This document shows positions 8,197 through 16,225 of a stretch of 64,000 bases of DNA, one piece after another. This stretch comes from Paracoccaceae bacterium (lineage in GTDB: Bacteria > Pseudomonadota > Alphaproteobacteria > Rhodobacterales > Rhodobacteraceae). Every line of letters starts with the position of its first letter. Within the stretch, counting starts at the first letter, position 1. Under the pieces are notes generated by a model. The model was given only the letters and a program-made list of their open reading frames with translations. It made no database searches and had not been told where the DNA came from. The stretch is from contig JAIXZW010000005.1 of the NCBI GenBank assembly GCA_027489375.1, positions 453,100-517,099 of the forward strand, given 5' to 3'. The position numbers and the translations under genes are program-made.

Positions 8197-8364
8197 TTAC
8201 TTGATCTTGCCTTCCTTGTATTCCACGTGCTCGCGCTTGACGGGGTCGTACTTCCGGACCGACATCTTTTCGGTCATGGTGCGGGCGTTCTTCTTGGTCA
8301 CGTAGAAGTGCCCGGTCCCCGCCGTCGAGTTCAGACGGATCTTGATCGTCGTCGGCTTCGCCAT
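8197..8364 (-). CDS. rpmG: 50S ribosomal protein L33
   Basis: A 55-residue large-subunit protein, complete and of normal length, beginning [20 protein letters not shown] and ending with the basic [17 protein letters not shown] tail. It lacks the zinc Cys pairs found in some L33 paralogues, so it is the zinc-independent form. The start at 8364 is preceded by a GGAGAG site. It is monocistronic, with a candidate TTGACT promoter upstream and a terminator downstream. Confidence 0.96.
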   Translation of the reverse strand: MAKPTTIKIRLNSTAGTGHFYVTKKNARTMTEKMSVRKYDPVKREHVEYKEGKIK

Positions 8365-8676
8365 AGTCGTCTCTCCTAGAACGGGGAAACGCATCGCCCC
8401 CGCGAAATCTCTTGAAGCCCGCCTTTTACTTGGGGACGCGGCAGAGTCAACAGCCAAACCAACCGCCGCACCATCTTATTGGCCACCTCGCCGCGCAAGC
8501 CTCATGCCACCGCGCGGATAACCCCGCCCGGCGCCAAAACGGTGCGCCTTTCTCCCAAGCCTTCGGGACCAAGAAAGAAAGACAAAGCCCCCTGCCCCTT
8601 CACCTTGGCCCAAATACTCAGGCCCAAGCCCGCCCCGCGGGCGAAGGGGGCAGCGCCTCCCTGCCCTGCCCGAAAA
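8365..8676. other. 312-base gap between rpmG and rnpB
   Basis: No gene is seen. It contains the candidate rpmG promoter at 8423-8450 and, at about 8596-8640, a degenerate copy of the dispersed repeat (CCCAAATACTCAGG) followed by a GC-rich run close to the 3' end of rnpB, where it may act in RNase P RNA termination or processing. Confidence 0.6.
8423..8450 (-). promoter_or_regulatory. Candidate sigma70 promoter of rpmG
   Basis: Minus strand: TTGACT (8450-8445), 16-base spacer, TAAAAG (8428-8423), about 60 bases before the rpmG start. Confidence 0.45.
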
Positions 8677-9083
8677 TTGCGCGGATGGCCTGTAAGCCGG
8701 ATTCTGTCCAAGGAGTTGCCCCCTCTGGATGACCATTCCTCTGCCGTTCGCGTTACCGCGACGGTCAAGCTGCCAACCCGGGCCTCTGGGCTGAAGCGTC
8801 CCTGCGGAGGTCTCTGGCCGCCCGAAGGCATTGGCCAGACCTTTCCGCGCGAGGCCCCTATTCGGCATTGCTCCGGGTGGGGCTTGCCGTGCCGTCCCTG
8901 TTGCCAGGTCCGCGGTGGGCTCTTACCCCACCGTTTCACCATCACCCCGCACGCGGGGCAGTCTCTTCTCTGTGGCGCTTTCCCTGGGGTTGCCCCCGCC
9001 GGGCGTTACCCGGCACCCTTGCTTCATGGAGTCCGGACTTTCCTCGAAGGTTCCCCCCCGCGGTCATCCGGCCATCCGCGCAA
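8677..9083 (-). ncRNA. rnpB: RNase P RNA (type A)
   Basis: The catalytic RNA of RNase P, maturing tRNA 5' ends. On the minus strand it carries the universal GAGGAAAGTCCGGACTCC block near the 5' end (about 9020-9045), a downstream GGTAAACGG-like conserved region, and the 3' GAATCCGGCTTACAGGCC sequence. The two ends pair perfectly as P1 over 14 bases (8677-8690 with 9070-9083), which fixes the extent at about 407 nucleotides. It begins only eight bases after the stop codon of the amidase gene, and its -10 element appears to overlap that stop. Confidence 0.96.
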
Positions 9084-9088
9084 CGGGC

Positions 9089-9117
9089 GGCTTACGCCCC
9101 CGCCCCCGCCCCGTCAA
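9089..9117 (-). promoter_or_regulatory. rnpB promoter embedded in the end of the amidase gene
   Basis: Minus strand: TTGACG (9117-9112), 17-base spacer, TAAGCC (9094-9089), six bases before the P1-defined 5' end at 9083. The TAA of the -10 hexamer is the amidase stop codon (9094-9092). Confidence 0.65.
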
Positions 9118-9787
9118 CAGCGAAGCGCCGCGCCAGATCGACCGCCATGCCCGCATCCACCCTGTCGAGCGGCCCCGTGGCATGCGGCCGGAACCGCAGG
9201 CGGAACGCCCGCAGAAGCAGGCCGTCGTCCGCCACGGCATAGCCGAAGGACCGCGCCGCAGGGGCAAATTCCGCCTCCTCCGCCGCGCCCGCGACAGGCC
9301 AGACCGACAGACCCTGCACCGCCAGCCTCTGCCAGTCGAACCGCGCCCCCGGATCGCCCTTGCGCTCGGGCGCCATGTCGGAATGTCCGATCACCCCCGC
9401 AGGGCCGATTCCCCAGCGCGCCATGATCCCCGCCAGCAGCCGCTCCAACCCCGCCATCTGCGGCTCGGGAAAGGGCGAGCGTCCGTCATTCGCAAGCTCG
9501 ATGCCGATAGAGCGTGAATTGACATCCCGCACGTCGCGCCACTGACCGGCACCCGCGTGCCATGCCCGCATGGCCTCGTCCACCAGCGCCTCGGCCTCGC
9601 CAGTCTCCGACACCAGCCAATGCGCCGAGACCTCGACCGTCGGGTCGCACAGCCGCGCCCGCGCCTCGGCGCAGCTCGCCATCGCCGTGTAATGGATCAC
9701 CACCAGATCGGGCCGCACCCCGCCCCGCCGCTCGGAAAAGTTCGGCGAGGGGAACACGGTCAGTTCCGGAACGGACGCGGGTCCCAA
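9092..9787 (-). CDS. N-acetylmuramoyl-L-alanine amidase (Amidase_2, AmpD/AmiD-like)
   Basis: A zinc amidase cleaving the lactyl-peptide bond of muropeptides, used in peptidoglycan recycling. Zinc and catalytic features are the His in LVVIHYTAM (near residue 32), the His in IGHSDMAPERKGDPG and its following Lys. About 220-231 residues, no obvious signal peptide, so AmpD-like cytosolic action is favoured. No ATG is available: the longest frame starts with TTG at 9787 inside the lipoprotein gene, but a GTG at 9757, two bases after that gene's stop and behind GGAA, is at least as likely. It lies directly upstream of rnpB. Confidence 0.88.
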   Translation of the reverse strand: MGPASVPELTVFPSPNFSERRGGVRPDLVVIHYTAMASCAEARARLCDPTVEVSAHWLVSETGEAEALVDEAMRAWHAGAGQWRDVRDVNSRSIGIELANDGRSPFPEPQMAGLERLLAGIMARWGIGPAGVIGHSDMAPERKGDPGARFDWQRLAVQGLSVWPVAGAAEEAEFAPAARSFGYAVADDGLLLRAFRLRFRPHATGPLDRVDAGMAVDLARRFAVDGAGAGA

Positions 9788-10572
9788 GTGCAGGCGAACC
9801 CGTCCCCGTCAGGATCAAGCCCCTTGCGGTCCCGCTGCGGCCCCCCCGATTCGAGGAACGCCTGCTGGGCAAGGTCCGACGAGCCATAGCGCGCACAGGC
9901 CACCAGCGGGTCCGTCAGCCGCAAGGCCGACCGCGTATACATCTGCGTGCCCGGATCGTTGGTCGTCTTCAGCGCGTATTCCACGATGTTCGCGCCCGTC
10001 TCGGTCCGCTCCGGCAGCGCCGTCGGCTGGATCACCTGATACTGCGCACGGTTGCGCGCCAGACGTTCCTTGTCGCTCTCGATCGTCTCGCGGCTCGACA
10101 CCGCGTTGAAATCCTGCTCGTCCGAGATGCCGGTGTTGCTATGCGCCATCTCGCCCGATTCGACCTTGATGTTGCTCGGCGCATCGCCCCGCGGACGGTT
10201 CGGGTCCAACGGGTCCGTCGACGCGGGCGCGGTATAGACCGGCTGCGGCTGGGTCGTCAGCGGCGTGTTCACCGGATCAATCGTGGGTGTCCCGGCGAAA
10301 ACCGGCTGGTTCGGGTCGGTCGCGGCGGGCACGCCCGTCGCACGGTCGATGGCCGCCGCCGCCGCCTCGGGCGAAAAGCCCCCTGCGGGCGCGCCCGTCA
10401 CCGGCGCGTCGACCGTGGCCCCCATCGCCCCCGTGCGCGGGGCCGAAGCCGTCTGTTCGCGCATGTAGCTGTTGTAATCGCCGAAGCCGACACCCGCCGC
10501 CGAATCCGGCACGGGCGGAGAACAGGCCGCCAGCCCAAGAAGGCTCAGGGCAACAATCGCATGGGTCCGCAT
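9760..10572 (-). CDS. Excalibur-like domain lipoprotein
   Basis: A 270-residue predicted lipoprotein: signal peptide with lipobox LAAC (Cys near residue 17), a long Pro/Ala/Thr-rich low-complexity linker (about 20-130), then a C-terminal segment with DPDGDGFACTWDPRPFRN. That ending resembles excalibur calcium-binding domains (Asp-rich loop plus paired cysteines, CARYG and FACTW). Probably anchored to the outer or inner membrane facing the periplasm. Start at ATG 10572, behind GAGG. Its 3' end overlaps the longest form of the amidase frame by 28 bases; both follow gatA on the same strand. Function unknown. Confidence 0.7.
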   Translation of the reverse strand: MRTHAIVALSLLGLAACSPPVPDSAAGVGFGDYNSYMREQTASAPRTGAMGATVDAPVTGAPAGGFSPEAAAAAIDRATGVPAATDPNQPVFAGTPTIDPVNTPLTTQPQPVYTAPASTDPLDPNRPRGDAPSNIKVESGEMAHSNTGISDEQDFNAVSSRETIESDKERLARNRAQYQVIQPTALPERTETGANIVEYALKTTNDPGTQMYTRSALRLTDPLVACARYGSSDLAQQAFLESGGPQRDRKGLDPDGDGFACTWDPRPFRN

Positions 10573-10607
10573 CGGTCTGCCTCGGTTCCGTTTCTTGGCT
10601 CGCGCCC

Positions 10608-12086
10608 TTACCACCATTTCGCGGGCTTGGCCACAAAGCCCGCCGCCCGCTCCAGCACATAGGCGTGATTGAGCAGCTCGCCCTCTTCCCAGGGCCGCCC
10701 GATCAGTTGCAGCCCCATCGGCAGACCCTTGGCATCCAGACCCACCGGAACCGAAACGCCCGGAAGCCCCGCAAGGTTCACCGTCACCGTGAAAACATCG
10801 TTCAGATACATTTCCACGGGGTCCGCACTCGCCATCTCGCCAAGGCCGAAGGCGCTCGACGGCGTGGCAGGCGTCAGGATCGCATCGACCCCGGCGGCGA
10901 AAGCCAGTTCGAAGTCGCGCTTGATCAGCGCCCGCACCTTGCGCGCACGGTTGTAATAGGCGTCATAGAACCCCGCCGACAGCACATAGGTGCCGACCAT
11001 GATCCGCCGCTGCACCTCGGGGCCGAAGCCCTCGGCGCGGGTCTTTTCATACATCTCGGTGATGCCGTCCCCCGCCGACAGCGTGGCACGATGCCCATAC
11101 CGCACCCCGTCATAACGGGCGAGGTTCGAGGACGCCTCCGCAGGCGCGATCACATAGTAGGCAGGCAGCGCATATTTCGTATGCGGCAGGGAAATATCGA
11201 CGATCTCCGCCCCCGCATCGCGCAGCATCTCTGCGCCCTTGGCCCAAAGCGCCTCGATCTCGGCGGGCATGCCGTCCATGCGGTATTCCTTTGGAATCCC
11301 GATCTTCTTGCCGCGAATGTCGCCCGTCAGCGCCGCTTCGAAATCCGGCACCGCCAGTTCGGCGCTGGTGCTGTCCTTCGGATCATGCCCCGACATGGCC
11401 GCAAGGAAGATCGCCGCATCCCGCACGCTCTTGGTCATCGGCCCCGCTTGGTCGAGGGATGATGCGAAAGCCACCACCCCCCAACGGCTGACGCGCCCAT
11501 AGGTCGGCTTGATCCCGACGATGCCGGTAAAGGCCGCAGGCTGCCGGATCGACCCGCCCGTATCCGTCCCCGTGGCACCCAGACACAGGTCCGCCGCCAC
11601 CGCCGCCGCCGACCCGCCCGACGACCCGCCGGGGGTCAGCTTGCGGTCGTCGATCTTCCACGGGTTCACCGCATTGCCATAGCAACTTGTCTCGTTGCTC
11701 GACCCCATCGCAAACTCGTCCATGTTGAGCTTGCCAAGCATCACCGCACCCGCATCGAACAGCTTGGTGGTGACGGTCGATTCATATTCGGGCCTGAAGC
11801 CCCGCAGGATGTTCGACGCAGCTTGGCTCGGCACGCCCTTGGTGCAGAACAGGTCCTTGATCCCCAACGGAATCCCGCACAGGTCCGGCGCATCCCCCGC
11901 CTTCAGCCGCGCATCCGCCGCCCGCGCCTGATCCAGCGCGATATCCGGCGTCTTGTGCACGAAAGCGCCGAGGTCATCGGCGGCGTCGATGGCCGTCAGG
12001 CACGACATGGTCAGATCGACCGCCGAAATCTCGCCCTTGCGAAGCGCATCCCGCGCTGCGGCGATGGTCCAAGTGTTCGCGCTCAT
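10608..12086 (-). CDS. gatA: Asp-tRNA(Asn)/Glu-tRNA(Gln) amidotransferase subunit A
   Basis: The glutaminase subunit of GatCAB, which converts misacylated Glu-tRNA(Gln) and Asp-tRNA(Asn) to the amide forms. All 492 residues are present with the amidase-signature triad: Lys77 in GIKDLF, cis-Ser155 in [12 protein letters not shown], and nucleophile Ser179 in [10 protein letters not shown]. The first four bases overlap the end of gatC (12083-12086), giving translational coupling. gatB is not in this window, so the operon is split from it. Confidence 0.97.
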   Translation of the reverse strand: MSANTWTIAAARDALRKGEISAVDLTMSCLTAIDAADDLGAFVHKTPDIALDQARAADARLKAGDAPDLCGIPLGIKDLFCTKGVPSQAASNILRGFRPEYESTVTTKLFDAGAVMLGKLNMDEFAMGSSNETSCYGNAVNPWKIDDRKLTPGGSSGGSAAAVAADLCLGATGTDTGGSIRQPAAFTGIVGIKPTYGRVSRWGVVAFASSLDQAGPMTKSVRDAAIFLAAMSGHDPKDSTSAELAVPDFEAALTGDIRGKKIGIPKEYRMDGMPAEIEALWAKGAEMLRDAGAEIVDISLPHTKYALPAYYVIAPAEASSNLARYDGVRYGHRATLSAGDGITEMYEKTRAEGFGPEVQRRIMVGTYVLSAGFYDAYYNRARKVRALIKRDFELAFAAGVDAILTPATPSSAFGLGEMASADPVEMYLNDVFTVTVNLAGLPGVSVPVGLDAKGLPMGLQLIGRPWEEGELLNHAYVLERAAGFVAKPAKWW

Positions 12087-12370
12087 TCCACCACCTTCGG
12101 CACAGCAAAGAACCCTTCCCGCGCATCCGGCGCGTTCTTCAGGATCTGGCTCTGGATATTGCCATCCGTCACCACATCCGCCCGCCGCTTCAGACGCATC
12201 GGCGTGACGCTGGTCATAGGCTCGATGCCCGTGACATCGACCTCGTTCAACTGCTCCATGAAGCTCACGATATCGTTGAGCTGCCCTGCCAGCTTGGGCA
12301 GATCGGCTTCCTCGACGCGGATGCGTGCCAGCTTGGCCACCCGCCGTGCGGTGTCGATGTCGATGGACAT
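12083..12370 (-). CDS. gatC: Asp-tRNA(Asn)/Glu-tRNA(Gln) amidotransferase subunit C
   Basis: The 95-residue stabilising subunit of GatCAB. The [21 protein letters not shown] amphipathic helices and the central [19 protein letters not shown] segment are the family signature, and the length is standard. The ATG at 12370 follows a GGAG site; the frame stays open far upstream without coding character. It is divergent from the UPF0173 gene across 126 bases and overlaps gatA by four bases. Confidence 0.95.
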   Translation of the reverse strand: MSIDIDTARRVAKLARIRVEEADLPKLAGQLNDIVSFMEQLNEVDVTGIEPMTSVTPMRLKRRADVVTDGNIQSQILKNAPDAREGFFAVPKVVE

Positions 12371-12496
12371 GTCTCGCTCCGAATGTTTCCCCGCCCGTTT
12401 AGCCCCCGCCCCGCCACCCCGCAAGCCCCGCCAAGCCCCATTTCCTTGGCGGCCACCCGTGCTAACTGTGCTTCTGCACGCTTCTGGAGGACCCTC

Positions 12497-13177
12497 ATGC
12501 AGATCACATGGCTCGGCCATTCCGGCTTCCGCATCGAAATCGAAGGGGCGGTCCTGCTGATCGACCCGTGGCTGTCCGGCAACCCGATGTTTCCCGCAGA
12601 AAGACGGGCCGAGGCGATCGCGGGCGCGACCCATGTCCTGCTCACCCACGGCCACGGCGACCATTCGGGCGACGTGGCGGCAATCTGCAAGGAACGCGAC
12701 ATCCCCCTCGTCGCCATCTACGACCTCGCCGCCCATTTCGAGAAAACCGAAGGGCTGAAGATCATCGGCTACAACAAGGGCGGCACGGTGCACCTGAACG
12801 GCGCGAAAGCCACCCTCGTCAACGCCTGCCACTCCTCCAGCCTCGGCGCGGTGCCGGTGGGCAGCGAATGCGGCTTCATGATCGCGGGCGAGGGGCATAC
12901 GGTCTACGTCTCGGGCGATACCGACATCATGGCCGACATGGACTGGATGGGCGACCTGCACAAACCCGACATCGGCATCCTCTGCGCGGGCGGGCATTAC
13001 ACGATGGACATGGCCCGCGCCGCCTATGCCGCGAAACGCTACTTCGACTTCAAGACCGTGATCCCCTGCCACTACCGCACCTTCGGCGCCTTGGCCCAAA
13101 GCGCCCAACCCCTGCGCGACGCCCTCCCCGGCGTGCAGGTGATCGACCCCGAAGTGCTGGTGCCCTTCCGCCCCTGA
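12497..13177 (+). CDS. UPF0173-family metal-dependent hydrolase
   Basis: A 226-residue metallo-beta-lactamase-fold hydrolase. The zinc motif THGHGDHSGD (His51, His53, Asp55, His56), a later VSGDTD Asp near 140, and the terminal CHYRTFG His are in place, matching the UPF0173 (YtkL-like) family, whose substrate is not established. The ATG at 12497 has TGGAGG at six bases. It is a stand-alone gene, divergent from gatC and convergent with tadA across a repeat-filled interval. Confidence 0.9.
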   Translation: MQITWLGHSGFRIEIEGAVLLIDPWLSGNPMFPAERRAEAIAGATHVLLTHGHGDHSGDVAAICKERDIPLVAIYDLAAHFEKTEGLKIIGYNKGGTVHLNGAKATLVNACHSSSLGAVPVGSECGFMIAGEGHTVYVSGDTDIMADMDWMGDLHKPDIGILCAGGHYTMDMARAAYAAKRYFDFKTVIPCHYRTFGALAQSAQPLRDALPGVQVIDPEVLVPFRP

Positions 13178-13214
13178 CCAAACGGAACGTCCGCAGGCCA
13201 CCTCTCGCCTGCGG

Positions 13215-13374
13215 ACAGGGCCGAGGGGGCCGTCTGCCCCCTCTTGGCCGTTCCGGCCAATTCACCCCCGAGGATATTTGAGGCAAGAGGAAGCAGGGGG
13301 TCCGGCTCTTTCCTCTTGCCCGAAATATCCTCGGGGGGTGAGGGCCGCAGGCCCGAGGGGGGCAGACAGCCCCC
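13215..13374. repeat. Head-to-head pair of AAATATCCTCGGGG repeats
   Basis: Two copies of the dispersed element in opposite orientation. CCCCGAGGATATTT (from about 13265) and AAATATCCTCGGGG (to about 13337) flank CAAGAGGAA/TTTCCTCTTG arms and a 20-odd-base centre, so 13262-13340 can fold into one long hairpin. Each flank carries the GGGGGCAGACGGCCCCC-type stem, on the right as GGGGGGC/GCCCCCC next to the tadA stop. It lies between convergent genes and probably serves as a bidirectional terminator. Confidence 0.75.
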
Positions 13375-13821
13375 CTAGCGACGCCCGGCAAAGAACGCCC
13401 TGAGCAAGTTCTCCGCCTCGCCCGCCGCGATGCCGTCATAAACCTCGGGCACATGGTGGCATTGCGGATGCGAGAACACCCGCGCCCCCACCGCCACCCC
13501 GCCCGATTTCGGGTCCGCCGCGCCATAGTAAAGCCGCCCGATCCGCGCCGCCGAAATCGCCGCCGCGCACATCGGGCAAGGCTCCAGCGTGACGTATAGG
13601 TCATGCCCCGCCAGCCGCTCGGACCCCGCCGCAGCGCAAGCCGCACGGATCGCCAGAATTTCGGCATGGGCCGTGGGGTCGTTCATCTCGCGCGTCCGGT
13701 TGCCCGCCCGCGCCACGACCACGCCGCCCTTCACCACGACCGCGCCCACGGGAACCTCGCCCCGCGCCGCCGCCGCCCGCGCCTCATCCAGCGCCGCATC
13801 CATGAAGGTGGTGAACTGCAT
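13375..13821 (-). CDS. tadA: tRNA-specific adenosine deaminase
   Basis: Deaminates A34 to inosine in tRNA-Arg(ACG). The 148-residue cytidine-deaminase fold has the zinc site HAE (His52, catalytic Glu54) and PCPMC (Cys82, Cys85), plus the GEVPVGAVVV and NDPTAHAE substrate-loop motifs typical of TadA. The ATG at 13821 lies behind GGAAGGG; an upstream in-frame extension of 33 codons is not supported. It is divergent from the pseudouridine synthase gene, 123 bases away. Confidence 0.93.
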   Translation of the reverse strand: MQFTTFMDAALDEARAAAARGEVPVGAVVVKGGVVVARAGNRTREMNDPTAHAEILAIRAACAAAGSERLAGHDLYVTLEPCPMCAAAISAARIGRLYYGAADPKSGGVAVGARVFSHPQCHHVPEVYDGIAAGEAENLLRAFFAGRR

Positions 13822-13944
13822 CCGCCCTTCCTGCCCTCTCCGCCCGTTTCGCGCAAGCGTTGCGCAAAGCCGCCCCATCCGCCTCCCGCCCTTCCCAACC
13901 CCGCCCCTTTCCGCTATCACCGCCCCTTACTCCGCGAGGCCGCC

Positions 13945-15099
13945 ATGACCAAAGCCCCCACCAAACCCGTAGGACCTGCCGCCGCCACCCCCGAGGGCGA
14001 GCGCATCGCCAAGGTGCTCTCCCGCGCCGGCATCGCCTCGCGGCGCGAGGCCGAGCGGATGATCACGGCGGGCGAGGTTGCGGTGAACGGCAAGACCATC
14101 GACAGCCCCGCGCTGAACGTCGGCCCCAAGGACCGCATCACCGTGCGCGGCGAACCCGTGGGCCAGCCCGAACCCGCCCGCCTGTGGCTTTACTACAAGC
14201 CCGAAGGCCTCGTGACCTCCGCCTCCGACGAAAAGGGCCGCGAGACGGTCTTCGACCACCTGCCCGAGGATATGCCCCGCGTCATGTCCGTGGGCCGGCT
14301 CGACCTCAATTCCGAAGGGCTGCTCCTGCTCACCAACGATGGCGAGTTGAAGCGCCGCCTCGAACTGCCCTCCACCGGCTGGCTGCGGAAATACCGTGTG
14401 CGCGTCAAGGGCAACCCGACCGATCCCGACCTCGAACCCCTGCGCAAGGGCATCGTCGTGGACGGCGAGAAATTCCAGCCCATGTCGGTCGTGCTCGACC
14501 GTCACCAGGGCGCCAACGCATGGCTCACCATCGGCCTGCGCGAAGGGCGCAACCGCGAAATCCGCCGCGCGATCAACGAGATCGGGCTGATCGTCAACCG
14601 CCTCATCCGCATCAGCTACGGCCCCTTCCGCTTGGGCGAACTCCAACCCGGCGAGGTCGAGGAAATCCGCCCCCGCGTGCTGCGCGACCAGCTTGGCCTG
14701 ACGGGCGAGGCGTCGGACGAATTCGCCGCCGCAAAGCCCGCCCCCCGCCCCGCGCCGAAAGCAGGCCCGAAACCCGTCCGCACCCGCACCGCCGCCAAAC
14801 CGCACAGCATGGACGACAGCGATCCGGCCAAACGCGCCCGCCCCGCGCCCAAGGGCGACGGACCGCGCGGCGAGGGTGGACCCCGCCGCTTCGGCACGGC
14901 CGCGGCCAAGGGCGACAGCGCCCCGCGCAGCCCCGCCACGGGCGCAAAGCCGCGCAGCTTCGGCACGGCAACGGCCAAACCCGCCGCGCAACCCAAACGC
15001 GAATCGTCCAAGCCCGCCGCACCCTTTGCGAAACCGCGCAGCCCCGCCCCCGCGGGCGGCAAGCCCAAAGCCCCGCCGCGCAAACCCAATAACCGTTAA
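13945..15099 (+). CDS. rluB: 23S/16S rRNA pseudouridine synthase, RsuA/RluB family, with basic tail
   Basis: A 384-residue RNA-modifying enzyme. Residues about 19-75 form an S4 RNA-binding domain (ERIAKVLSRAGIASRREAE); the catalytic domain has GRLDLNSEGLLLLTNDG with nucleophile Asp120 and ends near 250. The last about 130 residues are a low-complexity Pro/Ala/Lys/Arg tail, with repeated KPRS/FGTA segments, giving a protein longer than the core family and probably adding RNA contacts. RluB (U2605 of 23S) is favoured over RsuA. ATG 13945 has GAGG at six bases. Confidence 0.88.
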   Translation: MTKAPTKPVGPAAATPEGERIAKVLSRAGIASRREAERMITAGEVAVNGKTIDSPALNVGPKDRITVRGEPVGQPEPARLWLYYKPEGLVTSASDEKGRETVFDHLPEDMPRVMSVGRLDLNSEGLLLLTNDGELKRRLELPSTGWLRKYRVRVKGNPTDPDLEPLRKGIVVDGEKFQPMSVVLDRHQGANAWLTIGLREGRNREIRRAINEIGLIVNRLIRISYGPFRLGELQPGEVEEIRPRVLRDQLGLTGEASDEFAAAKPAPRPAPKAGPKPVRTRTAAKPHSMDDSDPAKRARPAPKGDGPRGEGGPRRFGTAAAKGDSAPRSPATGAKPRSFGTATAKPAAQPKRESSKPAAPFAKPRSPAPAGGKPKAPPRKPNNR

Positions 15100-15206
15100 G
15101 GTATTTCCCGACCACCTTTTGCGCGGCGGACCACCCGCAGCACTGGCAAGGCCACGACCCATCGCCTATAGTCTGTCAAAAGGGCAGGCAAAGGTGGATC
15201 GGGCAG

Positions 15207-15290
15207 ATGTCGGGCAAAGGGCTTCGCAACCTCGCCTTCTTCCTGCTTCTCGCCTTGATCGTCTACGTCGCCGGTTCGGGGAGCCACTGA
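15207..15290 (+). CDS. Tiny single-span membrane ORF ahead of the xpaC-like gene
   Basis: A 27-codon open frame: MSGKGLRNLAFFLLLALIV is its start, followed by YVAGSGSH. It has a short basic N-terminus and one hydrophobic span. It ends two bases before the ATG of the XpaC-like gene, and AAGGTGGATC lies just upstream, so translation and coupling are plausible. Too short for standard gene calling; could be a leader peptide or a true small membrane subunit of the cassette. Confidence 0.45.
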   Translation: MSGKGLRNLAFFLLLALIVYVAGSGSH

Positions 15291-15292
15291 GC

Positions 15293-16159
15293 ATGGCCCA
15301 GCGCTACGGCGGCAAATACAGCCCCACCCCGCCCCCGGAAACAAACCCGCGTCCCCACCGTTTCGACGGCAAGCGCCCCTCGCCCGCAGGGGGCCGCGTC
15401 AACATGCTGTTCGTGGCCTCGCTCCTCATGCTCATCCCCGCCTTCACCGGCGGGCCAGAGGCGCTGTTCAAGGGGCTTGGCGCGACCCTCCTCCTCCTCG
15501 CCGCCGCATGGCTCACGCGCGAGGGGCTTCTGGCCGAAGACGCCTATGCCGCCCGCACCCTCGCCCGCCGCCCCGCCATTCCGCGCAAGCTCTTTGCCAG
15601 CGTGCTGACGGGGGCGGGCCTCGGCCTTGGCGCGGCGATCAGCCAGCCGGAGTTCTACCCCGCCCTCTTCGCCCTTGCGGGGGCGGCGCTGCACCTCGCC
15701 TCCTTCGGTCCCGATCCCCTGCGCGACAAAGGTGCGGCGGGGCTGGATGCGTTCCAGACCGACCGCGTGGCCCGTGCGGTGGACGAAGCCGAACGCAGCC
15801 TGACCGAGATGCGCGATGCCATCCTCCGCGCAGGCGACCGCACGCTCGAAGCCCGCGTCGATGCCTTTGCCAGCACCGCCCGCGCCCTGTTCCGCACCGT
15901 CGAAAACGACCCCGGCGACCTGACCGCCGCCCGCAAATACCTGTCCGTCTATCTGGCAGGGGCGCGGGACGCGACGGTCAAGTTCGCCGATTTCTACGCC
16001 ACCACCCGCGATGCCCCGGCGCGGGCCGATTACCTTGGCCTGCTCGACGATCTCGAAACCAATTTCGCCAGCCGCACCCGCAGTTTGCTCACCAACAACC
16101 GCAGCGACCTCGATGTCGAAATCGGCGTCCTGCGGGAAAGATTGCAGCGCGAGGGGTAA
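15293..16159 (+). CDS. XpaC-like membrane protein (5-bromo-4-chloroindolyl phosphate hydrolysis family)
   Basis: A 288-residue protein: Pro-rich N-terminus (about 1-35), two pairs of hydrophobic segments (about 37-75 and 100-140), then a long alpha-helical cytosolic domain (GLDAFQTDRVARAVDEAERS onwards) rich in Arg/Asp/Glu with coiled-coil character. This is the architecture of Bacillus XpaC-type proteins, usually encoded beside TelA homologues as here. Start ATG 15293, two bases after the tiny ORF. Despite the family name no phosphatase motif is visible; a membrane-scaffold role with TelA is an inference. Confidence 0.75.
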   Translation: MAQRYGGKYSPTPPPETNPRPHRFDGKRPSPAGGRVNMLFVASLLMLIPAFTGGPEALFKGLGATLLLLAAAWLTREGLLAEDAYAARTLARRPAIPRKLFASVLTGAGLGLGAAISQPEFYPALFALAGAALHLASFGPDPLRDKGAAGLDAFQTDRVARAVDEAERSLTEMRDAILRAGDRTLEARVDAFASTARALFRTVENDPGDLTAARKYLSVYLAGARDATVKFADFYATTRDAPARADYLGLLDDLETNFASRTRSLLTNNRSDLDVEIGVLRERLQREG

Positions 16160-16225
16160 GCCCCCCGCCGAACCGCAACCCGCGCCCGTTTTCCAAGGGG
16201 CGTCCCAGTCGTAAAGGTTTCCGCC

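Noticed and set aside
8479..9426. Plus-strand open frame across rnpB.
   Set aside because: The region is the RNase P RNA; its conserved blocks and P1 pairing explain the sequence and no protein domain is visible.
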